Shown: piece by piece, positions 1 to 8,100 of the stretch
Layout: each line of letters begins with the position of its first letter
How positions within the stretch are numbered: the stretch's first letter is position 1
Assembly (NCBI GenBank): GCA_041859945.1
Contig: JBFLGC010000007.1
Coordinates: 4,033 to 68,032 of the forward strand
DNA length: 64,000 bases
Source of the DNA: Tetragenococcus sp041859945
Lineage (GTDB): Bacteria > Bacillota > Bacilli > Lactobacillales > Enterococcaceae
Reading direction: 5' to 3'
Program-made: the position numbers and the translations under genes
The notes under the pieces: model-generated
Database searches by the model: none
What the model saw: the letters and a program-made list of their open reading frames with translations, nothing else
What the model was told of the DNA's origin: nothing

Positions 1-133
1 CTTGTTGGAAGGCTTGGCTAAAGTCGATCCAGAATTGGTGCAAACAGCTTTGACCAAGCGATTCTTGGACTGTTTCTATGCTGGTTGTCAAGATAATGAG
101 ATCAAAGCTTTTGTGGATGCTCATGTAAAATAA
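1..133 (+). CDS. C-terminal fragment of an unidentified protein
   Basis: An open frame enters from the left edge and ends at TAA 131-133. The last 43 residues include LVQTALTKRFLDCFYAG and end in FVDAHVK. The stop is followed after about 10 bases by a strong terminator, so this is the real end of a transcription unit. The fragment is too short to assign to a family. Confidence 0.6.
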   Translation, partial: LLEGLAKVDPELVQTALTKRFLDCFYAGCQDNEIKAFVDAHVK

Positions 134-143
134 AAGCTTTAAA

Positions 144-180
144 AGAGTACGGCGTTGATCTTAGCGTCGTACTCTTTTTG
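144..180 (+). terminator. Rho-independent terminator of the left-edge gene
   Basis: An 11-bp stem (AGAGTACGGCG paired with CGTCGTACTCT, one G-T pair) is followed by TTTTT. It separates the left-edge gene from the ABC transporter. Confidence 0.85.
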
Positions 181-281
181 TGTACTTCAGTTAAAATGTA
201 AGACTTTTGTAAGGATTATGAAAGGTTTATGACAGTTTTTCTTTGTAAGATGAACTCAATAAAGCAAAAAGGAGCAAAATT

Positions 282-1202
282 ATGGAAAATATCGTAGAAA
301 CACGAGCAGTGACCAAGATGTATGGGAGTCAACATGCTTTAGAAAATGTTTCGATCCATGTACGACAAGGTGAGATCTATGGTCTGATCGGTAAAAATGG
401 CGCTGGGAAATCGACTCTATTCAAGTCGATCATGGGGCTAGGCCTTATCGATAGTGGCGAAGTGGCGATTTATGGGGAAACGGATTTGGAACAATTAAAA
501 GGAGCGCAAAAAAATATCGGCTTCATGTTTGGTTCGCAATATTTCCCTTATTTAAATGCGCATGACAATTTGGTTTATAGTTGTAAATTGAAAGGAATCA
601 CGGATCTGAACGAAGTGGATCGTGTCTTGGAGTTGATCGAATTAAAAGGTGTTTCCAAAAAAGTCAAATCTTTTTCAATGGGCATGAAACAACGCTTGAA
701 TATTGGAAATGCCTTACTGGGAAATCCTGATTTGATCATTATGGATGAGCCGATCAACGGGTTGGACCCGCAAGGTATCGCGAGCTTTCGGCAATTGGTG
801 CAAAAATTGAATCAAGAACAAAATACGACTTTTATTTTATCTTCTCACATTTTAGGTGAATTGGGGCTGATCGGTACACGTTTTGGTTTCATTCATGAAG
901 GCGAGCTTCTACAAGAAATCGATCGTAAGCAGTTATTTGACCAAACCGAAGATCAACTCGTCATTAAAGTAGATCGACCGGATCTGGCTACTTCTTTATT
1001 AGAAGAAAAAATCACGGATCTTGATTACTTTGTCAATGGGGATAAAGAAATCGTCGTGACAAAACCGATCGAAGCGGCCGATAAAATTGCTAAAATTTTG
1101 GTAGAGGGCGGCCTTTCTTTACACAAATTGGCCCCACATCAACAAACCTTAGAAGATTACTATTTGAATTTGATCCATCAAGGAGGAGTGTCGCATGTTT
1201 AA
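282..1202 (+). CDS. ABC transporter ATP-binding protein, BcrA/NatA type
   Basis: This 306-residue protein is the ATPase half of an ABC-2 type exporter. Walker A GKNGAGKS lies at residues 37-44, an unusual signature SMGMKQR follows, and Walker B reads IIMDEPINGLDP. The last 80 or so residues form the extension seen in BcrA-like peptide-export ATPases. The ribosome site AAGGAG precedes the ATG. The gene overlaps the permease gene by 8 bp, so the two are co-translated. The family exports peptides or lantibiotics, or gives bacitracin-type resistance; the substrate cannot be read from the sequence. No two-component system is adjacent. Confidence 0.9.
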   Translation: MENIVETRAVTKMYGSQHALENVSIHVRQGEIYGLIGKNGAGKSTLFKSIMGLGLIDSGEVAIYGETDLEQLKGAQKNIGFMFGSQYFPYLNAHDNLVYSCKLKGITDLNEVDRVLELIELKGVSKKVKSFSMGMKQRLNIGNALLGNPDLIIMDEPINGLDPQGIASFRQLVQKLNQEQNTTFILSSHILGELGLIGTRFGFIHEGELLQEIDRKQLFDQTEDQLVIKVDRPDLATSLLEEKITDLDYFVNGDKEIVVTKPIEAADKIAKILVEGGLSLHKLAPHQQTLEDYYLNLIHQGGVSHV

Positions 1203-2046
1203 TTATATCAAAGCCGATCTTTATCGTTTGTTTCATAAGACGAGTAACCGTATTTATTGGATGGTGTTAGCTCTTGCTTTTGTGCTGATCATGGTGCTAA
1301 ATAATAGTAATTTTAATGGGGATCCAACAGAAATCACAAATTTTTATTTTCTGACCGCGGGGATGTCTCTGATTACAGTGGGTTCTTTTGTGATTTGCCC
1401 ACAAGTTTATTCGACGGTCTACTTAGATGATTATAGTAGCCGAAATTCGATCCGCGTCTTTAGTTCAGGTTTACGAAAAAGTGAGTATTTAGTGGCTAAA
1501 ATCATCGTGACCGTGATCTACATGTTGGCTGCAATGACTTTTATGGCCTTGGCTTTTTTGGCAGGGTATGGCCTTTTATTTTTACTTAATAAAGGGATCC
1601 CATTTTTCACTAGCCAACAGATCATTTATCTCTTGAGTCAAGTAGGCTTTTACATTTTATTTACAATCGCTTTTGCTACGGTGACGCAAATTGTGGCGAT
1701 CAAAACGCAAAGTAGTACGATCCCGTTAACATTATTTATTTTATTGTCATTAGGAATGGGTGGTTCAATCATTAATATGATCATGAAGCTTCCGATCTTG
1801 CGAAGCTTCGATATCGATCCTTACTTACTATCGACGAACACAGGGAAAATCCAAACGGTCCTGATGAATATGAGTGGCATGACCGATGAAGGTGGATCCG
1901 TTGCTGGGGTCAGCGTTCAATTAAATTTAGCCGATCAAATCCAAAGTCTTGGCATGCGACCTTTTGTGATCATCGGAGCCTATATCGTTCTAGCAACTTT
2001 AGTGTCTTGGGTCCTTTTGAAACGAACAGATATCAAAGAAAATTAA
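1195..2046 (+). CDS. ABC-2 type transporter permease
   Basis: This 283-residue integral membrane protein has about six hydrophobic segments, beginning with WMVLALAFVLIMVL near residue 25 and ending with FVIIGAYIVLATLVSWVLL. It partners the ATPase encoded just upstream (8-bp overlap; the ribosome site AGGAGG lies inside the ATPase gene). The long extracytoplasmic stretch between the last two membrane segments is typical of ABC-2 permeases of the bacitracin or lantibiotic class. A terminator follows at once, so the operon has two genes. Confidence 0.88.
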   Translation: MFNYIKADLYRLFHKTSNRIYWMVLALAFVLIMVLNNSNFNGDPTEITNFYFLTAGMSLITVGSFVICPQVYSTVYLDDYSSRNSIRVFSSGLRKSEYLVAKIIVTVIYMLAAMTFMALAFLAGYGLLFLLNKGIPFFTSQQIIYLLSQVGFYILFTIAFATVTQIVAIKTQSSTIPLTLFILLSLGMGGSIINMIMKLPILRSFDIDPYLLSTNTGKIQTVLMNMSGMTDEGGSVAGVSVQLNLADQIQSLGMRPFVIIGAYIVLATLVSWVLLKRTDIKEN

Positions 2047-2047
2047 G

Positions 2048-2093
2048 AAAATGCTTCAGCAAAAGGGATTGACCTTTGCTGAAGCATTTTTTG
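2048..2093 (+). terminator. Rho-independent terminator of the ABC operon
   Basis: AAATGCTTCAGCAAA pairs perfectly with TTTGCTGAAGCATTT and is followed by a T-run. Confidence 0.92.
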
Positions 2094-2157
2094 TAGGGCG
2101 AAAGTGACACTGATTTTAAGAAAGCATTGCTGTCCTATAGTTAGTCATTAAAAATAA

Positions 2158-2222
2158 GGGGGAGCTTTATGCGGAAATAAAAAAAGTCATGATCGTAACG
2201 CTAAGTTTGTTCTTTAGTTGAT
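2158..2222 (+). pseudogene. Possible remnant of a signal-peptide start in a 330-bp gap
   Basis: The gap 2047-2377 holds one gene-like trace. A good ribosome site (GGGGGAG) precedes ATG CGG AAA TAA, which stops after three codons. One frame over, the sequence reads KKVMIVTLSLFFS before another stop, like the start of an exported protein. It may be a frameshifted remnant. The rest of the gap is AT-rich with no gene. Confidence 0.25.
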
Positions 2223-2377
2223 CCGTGCCATCCTTTCATTTTTTTAAATGAAGAAATCGGCTCGTTTAACGCAAAATTATTTTATTTTTTTTCTTGAGTT
2301 AAGCTTCTTTTAAGTTAATTCCTATAAACTGACTTCAGTACTTAGAAATAGTACCTAAACAAGGGGGAGGAATTGAT

Positions 2378-3610
2378 ATGTATCCATTAAAAAAAGCATT
2401 GCTGATCGCATCTATGGGCGTGGTATTGTTAGCGACTGGAGCTTGTACGAGTACCCAAGCAAGTTCGGTCAGCTCGAGCACCAGTGTTGCAGCCAGCAGT
2501 TCATCCAGTGCTAGCTCGCAATCGGAAACGACAGCTGTTTCAGCTTCGACAGCAGAAAGCACTAGTGATAGCGATAGTATCGATTGGGATTCATTGGACA
2601 CGACAAATGTTACCTTGACAGAAGATGGTTTAGCTATCACGGAAGCAGGGACCTATGTATTGACCGGTAGTACGACGGGCCAGGTCACCGTCAACACGGA
2701 TGGCAATGTCCGAATCATTTTGAGTGATGCCACGATCAAAAGTAGTGAAGGAGCGGCTATCGATATTGAAAATGCCGAAATGACTGTGATCGAATTAGCA
2801 GACGGCACGACCAATACTGTAGAAGATGCCGCAACTCGTAGCGATGAAGAAATCGACGGCGCCATTTATTCTTCTGACGATCTAGTTATTACAGGGACTG
2901 GTACGCTGAATGTCACGGCAAACTTTGCCGATGGGATCGTAGGTAAAGATGATTTGTGGATCGAAGGCGGCACGATCAATGTGACCAGTGTTGATGACGG
3001 GATCCGTGGCAAAGATTCGGTCACGATGTCAGATGGGACGGTCGTAATCGATGCCCAAGGTGATGGAATCAAATCGAGTAACACGACCGATCTTGGCAAA
3101 GGTATCTTGACCATTACAGGTGGTGAATTGACAGTGACTTCTGGTGATGACGCGGTGAAGGCTGAACAAAAACTTTGGATCACTGGCGGTACTGTGACCG
3201 TTGAGTCTTGTGTGGAAGGTATCGAAGCACCCGTGATCATTATCGATGGTGGCGATGTTTCGATCTATGCGACCGATGATGGCATCAATGCTTCGGCTTC
3301 AGATATTATTACTGATGGTCTAAGCTTGACGATAAATGGTGGTAACGTAACTGTCGAGACGGCCCAAGGCGATACGGACTGTTTAGATAGTAATGGCGAC
3401 TTGACCATTACCGGCGGAACCGTGACTCTGACGGGACCAAACACGGTCGATTATGATGGTACTGGTACGTTTTCTGGTGGAACATTGATCGTAAATGGCG
3501 AAACCGTGACCGAGCTTCCTGAAGATATGATGGGTGGCGGCGGTATGGGCGGTGGCGACATGGGTGGTGGCCCTGGCGGTGGCGGCATGGGCGGCGGACC
3601 TAACGGCTGA
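2378..3610 (+). CDS. Carbohydrate-binding beta-helix lipoprotein (Cthe_2159-like)
   Basis: This 410-residue surface protein begins with a lipoprotein signal (LLATGAC, lipid-modified Cys at 23), then a Ser/Ala/Thr-rich linker (about residues 27-70). The body consists of repeated beta-helix rungs (GTLNVTA, GGTINVTS, GGELTVTSGDDAVKA, GGTVTVES). Conserved DDGI/DDAV turns recall the calcium-dependent polysaccharide-binding Cthe_2159 family. The C terminus is a Gly/Met-rich tail (GGGGMGGGDMGGG). The role is probably binding of wall or host polysaccharide; the exact ligand is unknown. The gene stands alone between two terminators. Confidence 0.82.
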   Translation: MYPLKKALLIASMGVVLLATGACTSTQASSVSSSTSVAASSSSSASSQSETTAVSASTAESTSDSDSIDWDSLDTTNVTLTEDGLAITEAGTYVLTGSTTGQVTVNTDGNVRIILSDATIKSSEGAAIDIENAEMTVIELADGTTNTVEDAATRSDEEIDGAIYSSDDLVITGTGTLNVTANFADGIVGKDDLWIEGGTINVTSVDDGIRGKDSVTMSDGTVVIDAQGDGIKSSNTTDLGKGILTITGGELTVTSGDDAVKAEQKLWITGGTVTVESCVEGIEAPVIIIDGGDVSIYATDDGINASASDIITDGLSLTINGGNVTVETAQGDTDCLDSNGDLTITGGTVTLTGPNTVDYDGTGTFSGGTLIVNGETVTELPEDMMGGGGMGGGDMGGGPGGGGMGGGPNG

Positions 3611-3631
3611 GCTAAATTTTTGTAATAAGTG

Positions 3632-3672
3632 AAAAAATCCTGATCGAATGCCTAGGGTCAGGATTTTTTTCT
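3632..3672 (+). terminator. Rho-independent terminator of the lipoprotein gene
   Basis: AAAATCCTGA pairs with TCAGGATTTT across a short loop and is followed by a T-run. Confidence 0.9.
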
Positions 3673-3785
3673 TTTTATGAAATATTCCAAGGGTAGTTTT
3701 TTAAGAGCCAATAAAAAGATTCTCATAGAAATCATTCAGTGGTCTTTAAGCTGCATCAATATGATAGATTACCTTACATGGCTAG

Positions 3786-3814
3786 TTGACATTTGCTAGA
3801 TCCCTTGTTATAGT
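3786..3814 (+). promoter_or_regulatory. Sigma-A promoter of glnRA
   Basis: TTGACA (3786-3791), a 17-bp spacer and TATAGT (3809-3814). It lies 38 bp upstream of the glnR start. I could not find a clean GlnR box over it. Confidence 0.85.
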
Positions 3815-3851
3815 GGGCATAGATAAGTGGTCAGGTGGAAAGGAGATCATC

Positions 3852-4229
3852 ATGCGAGAAAAAGAATTGCGGCGTTCGATGTCAGTATTTCCGATCGGGA
3901 CAGTTATGAAATTGACTGACTTGACGGCTCGACAAATCCGTTATTATGAAGAACAAGGCTTGATCCATCCGCAAAGAAGTGAGAGTAATCGACGGATGTA
4001 TTCCTTAAATGACATGGATACTTTGTTAGAGATCAAAGATTATCTTTCAGATGGGTTGAACATGGCTGGTATCAAGCGTTTATATGAACTAAAGGAAGAA
4101 GAAAAACAAAATTTGCATAACAAAGCTTTGACGGACGCGGATGTACGTAGGATCTTTTACGATGAGATGCTTTCTCAAGGTGGTTTGAATCAGCCAGATG
4201 CTTTTCAAAATCAGCGGCCAAAATTATAA
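3852..4229 (+). CDS. glnR: MerR-family nitrogen regulator GlnR
   Basis: GlnR represses glutamine synthetase and ammonium genes when nitrogen is plentiful, after activation by feedback-inhibited GlnA. The 125-residue protein has the MerR winged helix (TARQIRYYEEQGLIHPQRS) followed by a short C-terminal tail, as in GlnR. An upstream in-frame start exists, but ATG 3852 has the AAAGGAG site at the right distance and gives the family N terminus. It lies directly upstream of glnA, the standard glnRA arrangement. Confidence 0.93.
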   Translation: MREKELRRSMSVFPIGTVMKLTDLTARQIRYYEEQGLIHPQRSESNRRMYSLNDMDTLLEIKDYLSDGLNMAGIKRLYELKEEEKQNLHNKALTDADVRRIFYDEMLSQGGLNQPDAFQNQRPKL

Positions 4230-4235
4230 CAGTTG

Positions 4236-4284
4236 TAGTAAAAAAAGAGCAGTCGGAAATTTTTAGGACGCGCTCTTATTTTGC
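4236..4284 (+). terminator. Imperfect hairpin between glnR and glnA
   Basis: AGAGC...GCTCT with a partly paired interior, followed by TATTTTG. It could act as a weak attenuator or a processing site. The T-run is poor. Confidence 0.35.
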
Positions 4285-4305
4285 TAGGAAAAAGGATGGG
4301 GAAAA

Positions 4306-5646
4306 ATGCCAAAAGTGAATTATACGGGAGAAGATATCAAAAAAATTATCGAGAAGGAGAACGTACGCTTTTTACGTTTAATGTTTACCGACATTTTGGG
4401 CACGATCAAAAATGTGGAAGTCCCAGTCAGCCAAATCGATAAAGTTTTGGAAAATAAAATGATGTTTGATGGTTCGTCGATCGAAGGTTTTGTGCGAATC
4501 GAAGAAAGTGATATGTGTTTGCATCCGGATCTGTCGACCTGGATGATATTTCCTTGGGAGGCAGAACATGGCAAGGTAGCTCGTTTGATCTGTGATATTT
4601 ATAGTCCTGCTGGAAAGCCATTTCCAGGTGATCCACGGGGCAATTTGCGGCGTGTGTTAGGTCAAATGAAAGAAATGGGTTTTACTTCCTTCAATCTTGG
4701 ACCTGAACCTGAATTTTTCTTATTTAAGCTCGATGAAAATGGCGAGATCACAACGGATTTAAATGACAAGGGTGGTTATTTCGACTTTGCCCCGACTGAT
4801 CTTGGTGAAAATTGTCGTCGCGATATTGTTTTGGAATTGGAAAAATTAGGTTTTGAGGTAGAAGCTTCTCACCATGAAGTGGGACCGGGTCAACACGAGA
4901 TCGATTTTAAATACGCTGACGCAATCGAGGCTTGTGATAATATCCAAACATTTAAATTAGTAGTCAAAACGATTGCTAGGAAACATGGGTTGCACGCGAC
5001 GTTCATGCCAAAGCCTCTGTACGGAATTGCTGGTTCAGGCATGCATTGCAACATGTCCTTATTTAAGGGTAAGGAAAATGTTTTTTATGATCCAAAAGGT
5101 GAAATGGCGTTAAGCGAAACAGCCTATCACTTTTTAGGTGGGTTGATCGAGCATGCGCGAGCTTATACGGCCGTGTGCAATCCGATCGTCAATTCCTATA
5201 AACGGTTGGTACCGGGTTTTGAAGCGCCGGTTTACGTGGCTTGGTCGGGTCATAATCGTTCACCTCTGATCCGAGTGCCAGAATCACGTGGGGCTTCGAC
5301 ACGGTTAGAATTGCGTTCGGTCGATCCGTCAGCCAATCCTTATTTGGCTCTGGCGGTTTTGTTAGCAGCCGGTCTTGATGGTATCAAAAATAAGTTGACA
5401 CCACCACCTGCTGTGGATCGCAATATTTATGTGATGACCGAAGAAGAACGACATGCCGCCCAAATTTATGACCTGCCCTCAACGATCCACAACGCTATTA
5501 AAGTGTTACGCAAAGATCAAGTAATGATCGATGCGTTGGGCGAACATATCTTTAATAACTTTGTCCAAGCGAAAAAGATGGAATGGGCCGCCTTTCGCCA
5601 AACGGTTTCCGACTGGGAACGTGATCAGTATTTAGAACTTTATTAA
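4306..5646 (+). CDS. glnA: Glutamine synthetase, type I
   Basis: It makes glutamine from glutamate, ammonia and ATP. The 446-residue length is that of the Gram-positive GSI-alpha enzyme. Family signatures are present: FDGSSIEGF near the N terminus, the metal- and ATP-binding HHEVGPGQHEIDF, and KPLYGIAGSGMHCNMSLF. No adenylylation insert is visible, consistent with feedback control through GlnR. It is the second gene of glnRA and ends at a terminator. Confidence 0.97.
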   Translation: MPKVNYTGEDIKKIIEKENVRFLRLMFTDILGTIKNVEVPVSQIDKVLENKMMFDGSSIEGFVRIEESDMCLHPDLSTWMIFPWEAEHGKVARLICDIYSPAGKPFPGDPRGNLRRVLGQMKEMGFTSFNLGPEPEFFLFKLDENGEITTDLNDKGGYFDFAPTDLGENCRRDIVLELEKLGFEVEASHHEVGPGQHEIDFKYADAIEACDNIQTFKLVVKTIARKHGLHATFMPKPLYGIAGSGMHCNMSLFKGKENVFYDPKGEMALSETAYHFLGGLIEHARAYTAVCNPIVNSYKRLVPGFEAPVYVAWSGHNRSPLIRVPESRGASTRLELRSVDPSANPYLALAVLLAAGLDGIKNKLTPPPAVDRNIYVMTEEERHAAQIYDLPSTIHNAIKVLRKDQVMIDALGEHIFNNFVQAKKMEWAAFRQTVSDWERDQYLELY

Positions 5647-5649
5647 AAA

Positions 5650-5684
5650 GGAAAAAGTCCTGTGCATGCAGGGCTTTTTTGCTA
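5650..5684 (+). terminator. Rho-independent terminator of glnA
   Basis: AAGTCCTG pairs with CAGGGCTT (one G-T pair) around TGCATG, followed by TTTTTT. Confidence 0.88.
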
Positions 5685-5714
5685 ATGCTGAGAAGAATGG
5701 TCTTTTTCTCGAAC

Positions 5715-5990
5715 TATTAAGAAGGTATATCTTTTGGGTGTCGTTCAAAGCTTTGTATCAGTTTTATTAGTAGGAAAAACATATGAGCGGGGTAAGCTTA
5801 TGGTGGAGAATAACTCCCCTAAGAAGTTGAAAGGTACCAGAAATCAAAAAGCGAGTGCCTATGATGGCGTGAAAGGTACCCGAATTGGAAAAACGAGTGC
5901 CTTTGATACCCCCGCCAAGGATGCATAAGTAGAGACGTAGGACGACTAAGAAAGGATTGGTACAAAAGAACGGGCTTAGACTAATAAATG
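5715..5990 (+). repeat. Intergenic repeat cassette, copy 1 (contains 42-bp repeats)
   Basis: Part of the 671-bp gap between glnA and pyrG. It is related along most of its length to 31392-31640. Shared blocks include TTCAAAGCTT, GTAAGCTTATGG, the 42-bp units, and AAAAGAACGG followed by an ACTAATAAA-like stretch. A weak promoter-like pair (TTGGGT, 16 bp, TATCAG) is matched in copy 2 by TTGGCG and TATCCA. A 64-codon open frame runs through it but has no protein-like features. Confidence 0.65.
5829..5912 (+). repeat. 42-bp tandem repeat, locus B (2 units)
   Basis: Units start at 5829 and 5871, exactly 42 bp apart. Each begins GAAAGGTACC, and GGTAC can pair with GTGCC 17-18 nt later (one G-T pair) around an A-rich loop. 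Units are well conserved except at the 3' end of the second. Confidence 0.8.
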
Positions 5991-6020
5991 GTTTGGTCGC
6001 CAAAACCTTATTTTGAGACC

Positions 6021-6129
6021 GTTACAATTTACGGTCGAAGCAGTCGCTTCACCTCGAGATTGGCTGACCGAAGTAGATACAAAAGTGAAAGCCTAGTGAG
6101 ATTCTATAAGTTCGGCTGTGAATCGTAAC
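6021..6129 (+). repeat. Palindromic interspersed element, copy 1
   Basis: The ends are GTTACAATTTACGG and an imperfect inverted match ending in GTGAATCGTAAC. The interior CAGTCGCTTCACCTCGAG, followed by ATTGGCT, is shared with the inverted copy at 50121-50192. This copy carries about 37 extra bases. No coding capacity; MITE-like. It ends 40 bp upstream of the pyrG -35 box. Confidence 0.65.
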
Positions 6130-6169
6130 TCAAGACTAGCTTTTTCGTTTACCTGCTATGTAAAAATAA

Positions 6170-6198
6170 TTGACATTTGGTTATGGACAAGGTATCAT
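6170..6198 (+). promoter_or_regulatory. pyrG promoter with GGGC transcript start
   Basis: TTGACA (6170-6175), a 17-bp spacer and TATCAT (6193-6198). The expected start, 7-8 bases further on, is GGGC at 6206, as in pyrG genes controlled by reiterative transcription. Confidence 0.82.
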
Positions 6199-6205
6199 AC
6201 TATTT

Positions 6206-6278
6206 GGGCACCCTTAGTTGGGTCAATCAATGAAAATCAGCTCCCTATTCGCAAATGAATAGGGAGTTTTTTGTTTTT
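6206..6278 (+). promoter_or_regulatory. pyrG CTP-sensing leader and attenuator
   Basis: The leader begins GGGCACCC and holds a terminator: CTCCCTATTC (6241-6250) pairs perfectly with GAATAGGGAG (6257-6266), followed by T-runs. In B. subtilis pyrG, low CTP causes extra G residues at the 5' end, which pair with the CU-rich arm and prevent termination. Both parts, the GGGC start and a CUCCC arm, are present here. Confidence 0.85.
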
Positions 6279-6317
6279 TGAAAGCTTTCCGAATAAACAC
6301 ATAAGGGGTTTGATTCT

Positions 6318-7931
6318 ATGACAAAGTACATTTTTGTAACAGGCGGTGTCGTTTCATCGATTGGAAAAGGGATCGTGGCGGCTTCATTGGGACGTTTGCT
6401 TAAAAATCGGGGGTTGAAGGTCACGATCCAAAAATTCGATCCTTACATCAATGTCGATCCCGGCACGATGAGTCCTTATCAACATGGGGAAGTTTTTGTG
6501 ACCGATGATGGCACGGAGACCGATCTTGACCTGGGTCATTATGAACGCTTCATCGATATCAACTTGAACAAATATTCCAATGTTACGACCGGAAAGATTT
6601 ATTCGGAAGTCATCAAAAAAGAACGCAAAGGCGACTATCTTGGAGCAACCGTTCAGGTCATTCCGCACATCACCAATGCCATCAAAGAAAAGATCATGCG
6701 AGCCGCTAAAAAGACCGATTCAGATGTGATCATCACCGAAGTCGGTGGGACGGTCGGTGATATCGAATCGTTGCCATTTCTAGAAGCTCTGCGGCAAATG
6801 AAAGCTGAGGTCGGGGCGGAAAATGTTTTATATATCCATACCACTTTGATCCCGTATTTAAAAGCAGCGGGTGAAATGAAAACCAAACCGACCCAACATA
6901 GTGTTAAGGAACTCCGTAGTTTGGGGATCCAACCGAATATTTTGGTCGTCCGCTCGGAATATCCAGTTCCGCAAAGCATGAAAGAGAAATTGGCTCAGTT
7001 TTGTGATGTGGCACCGGAAGCTGTCATTGAATCGCTCGATGTCGACACACTTTACTCCATTCCATTGAATTTACAAAAGCAAGGCATGGACCAGATCGTT
7101 TGTGATCAGTTGAAGTTAGACGTGCCAGTTGCTGATATGACTGAATGGAAAGCTTTGGAAGAAAAAGTATTGCATTTGAAAAAAACAGTCACGATTGGTT
7201 TGGTCGGCAAATATGTCGAATTGCCAGATGCCTACATTTCGGTGGTTGAAGCTTTGAAACATGCTGGTTATGCTTATGATTCAGATATCGACATCAAATG
7301 GATCAACGCCGCTGAGTTGACCGCTGAAAACGTCGCTGAGAACTTGCAAACGGTCGATGGCATCTTGGTTCCAGGCGGCTTTGGCGACCGTGGCTTAGAA
7401 GGTAAGATCGCAGCGATCCGCTATGCCCGTGAAAATGATGTGCCATTTTTGGGGATCTGTTTGGGCATGCAACTGGCCTGTGTCGAATTTGCTCGTAATG
7501 TCCTTGGTTTAAAAGATGCCAATTCAGCCGAAAATGCGCCCGATGCGTCCCATAAGATCATCGATTTGATGGCCGATCAAGAAAATATTGAAAATCTCGG
7601 GGGGACCTTGCGCCTGGGGCTTTATCCTTGTAAATTGAAACAAGGGACCAAAACGGCTGCTGCTTATGACAATGAAACGTTGATAAAAGAGCGTCATCGC
7701 CATCGCTACGAATTCAATAACGCCTATCGTGATCAGTTTGCAGAACACGGCATGATCTTTTCTGGCGTTTCACCGGATGATCGCTTGGTGGAAATCATTG
7801 AGCTTCCCCAAAATAAGTTTTTCATTGGTTGTCAATTTCATCCTGAATTGATTTCACGTCCCAATCGGCCCCAACGTTTGTTCAAAGCTTTCGTTCGCAC
7901 GTCTTTAGAAAGTAAAGAGACGCTGGATTAA
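6318..7931 (+). CDS. pyrG: CTP synthase
   Basis: It converts UTP to CTP with ATP and glutamine. The 537-residue protein has the N-terminal synthetase domain (FVTGGVVSSIGKG, FDPYINVDPGTMSPYQHGE) and a C-terminal class I glutamine amidotransferase domain with nucleophile Cys381 in GICLGMQ and FHPE later. It stands alone behind its own promoter and attenuator. The usual neighbour rpoE is not directly upstream; a repeat-filled gap and glnA are there instead. Confidence 0.97.
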   Translation: MTKYIFVTGGVVSSIGKGIVAASLGRLLKNRGLKVTIQKFDPYINVDPGTMSPYQHGEVFVTDDGTETDLDLGHYERFIDINLNKYSNVTTGKIYSEVIKKERKGDYLGATVQVIPHITNAIKEKIMRAAKKTDSDVIITEVGGTVGDIESLPFLEALRQMKAEVGAENVLYIHTTLIPYLKAAGEMKTKPTQHSVKELRSLGIQPNILVVRSEYPVPQSMKEKLAQFCDVAPEAVIESLDVDTLYSIPLNLQKQGMDQIVCDQLKLDVPVADMTEWKALEEKVLHLKKTVTIGLVGKYVELPDAYISVVEALKHAGYAYDSDIDIKWINAAELTAENVAENLQTVDGILVPGGFGDRGLEGKIAAIRYARENDVPFLGICLGMQLACVEFARNVLGLKDANSAENAPDASHKIIDLMADQENIENLGGTLRLGLYPCKLKQGTKTAAAYDNETLIKERHRHRYEFNNAYRDQFAEHGMIFSGVSPDDRLVEIIELPQNKFFIGCQFHPELISRPNRPQRLFKAFVRTSLESKETLD

Positions 7932-8100
7932 CTGTTTTCTGAAAATTTTCTAAAGAAATTTGCGATAAAATCAAAGTTTAAGTGAAAAAAAGCACAGATT
8001 TTAGATTTTTAGTAGAAATAAAGTGAGAAATTTGGTAGAATGAATTTGTCAGTTGAGTTTTTACTCGACCAATGTCTATTTAAAATAGGAGGAAACAATT

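Noticed and set aside
3770..3830. GlnR operator over the glnRA promoter
   Set aside because: No TGTNA-N7-TNACA match could be aligned without several mismatches.
5734..5928. A 64-codon open frame in the gap before pyrG
   Set aside because: It is produced by the in-phase 42-bp repeats, lacks a good ribosome site and has no protein-like features.
8013..8041. Complete sigma-A promoter of fba
   Set aside because: Only the -10 TAGAAT is convincing; no -35 at the right distance.
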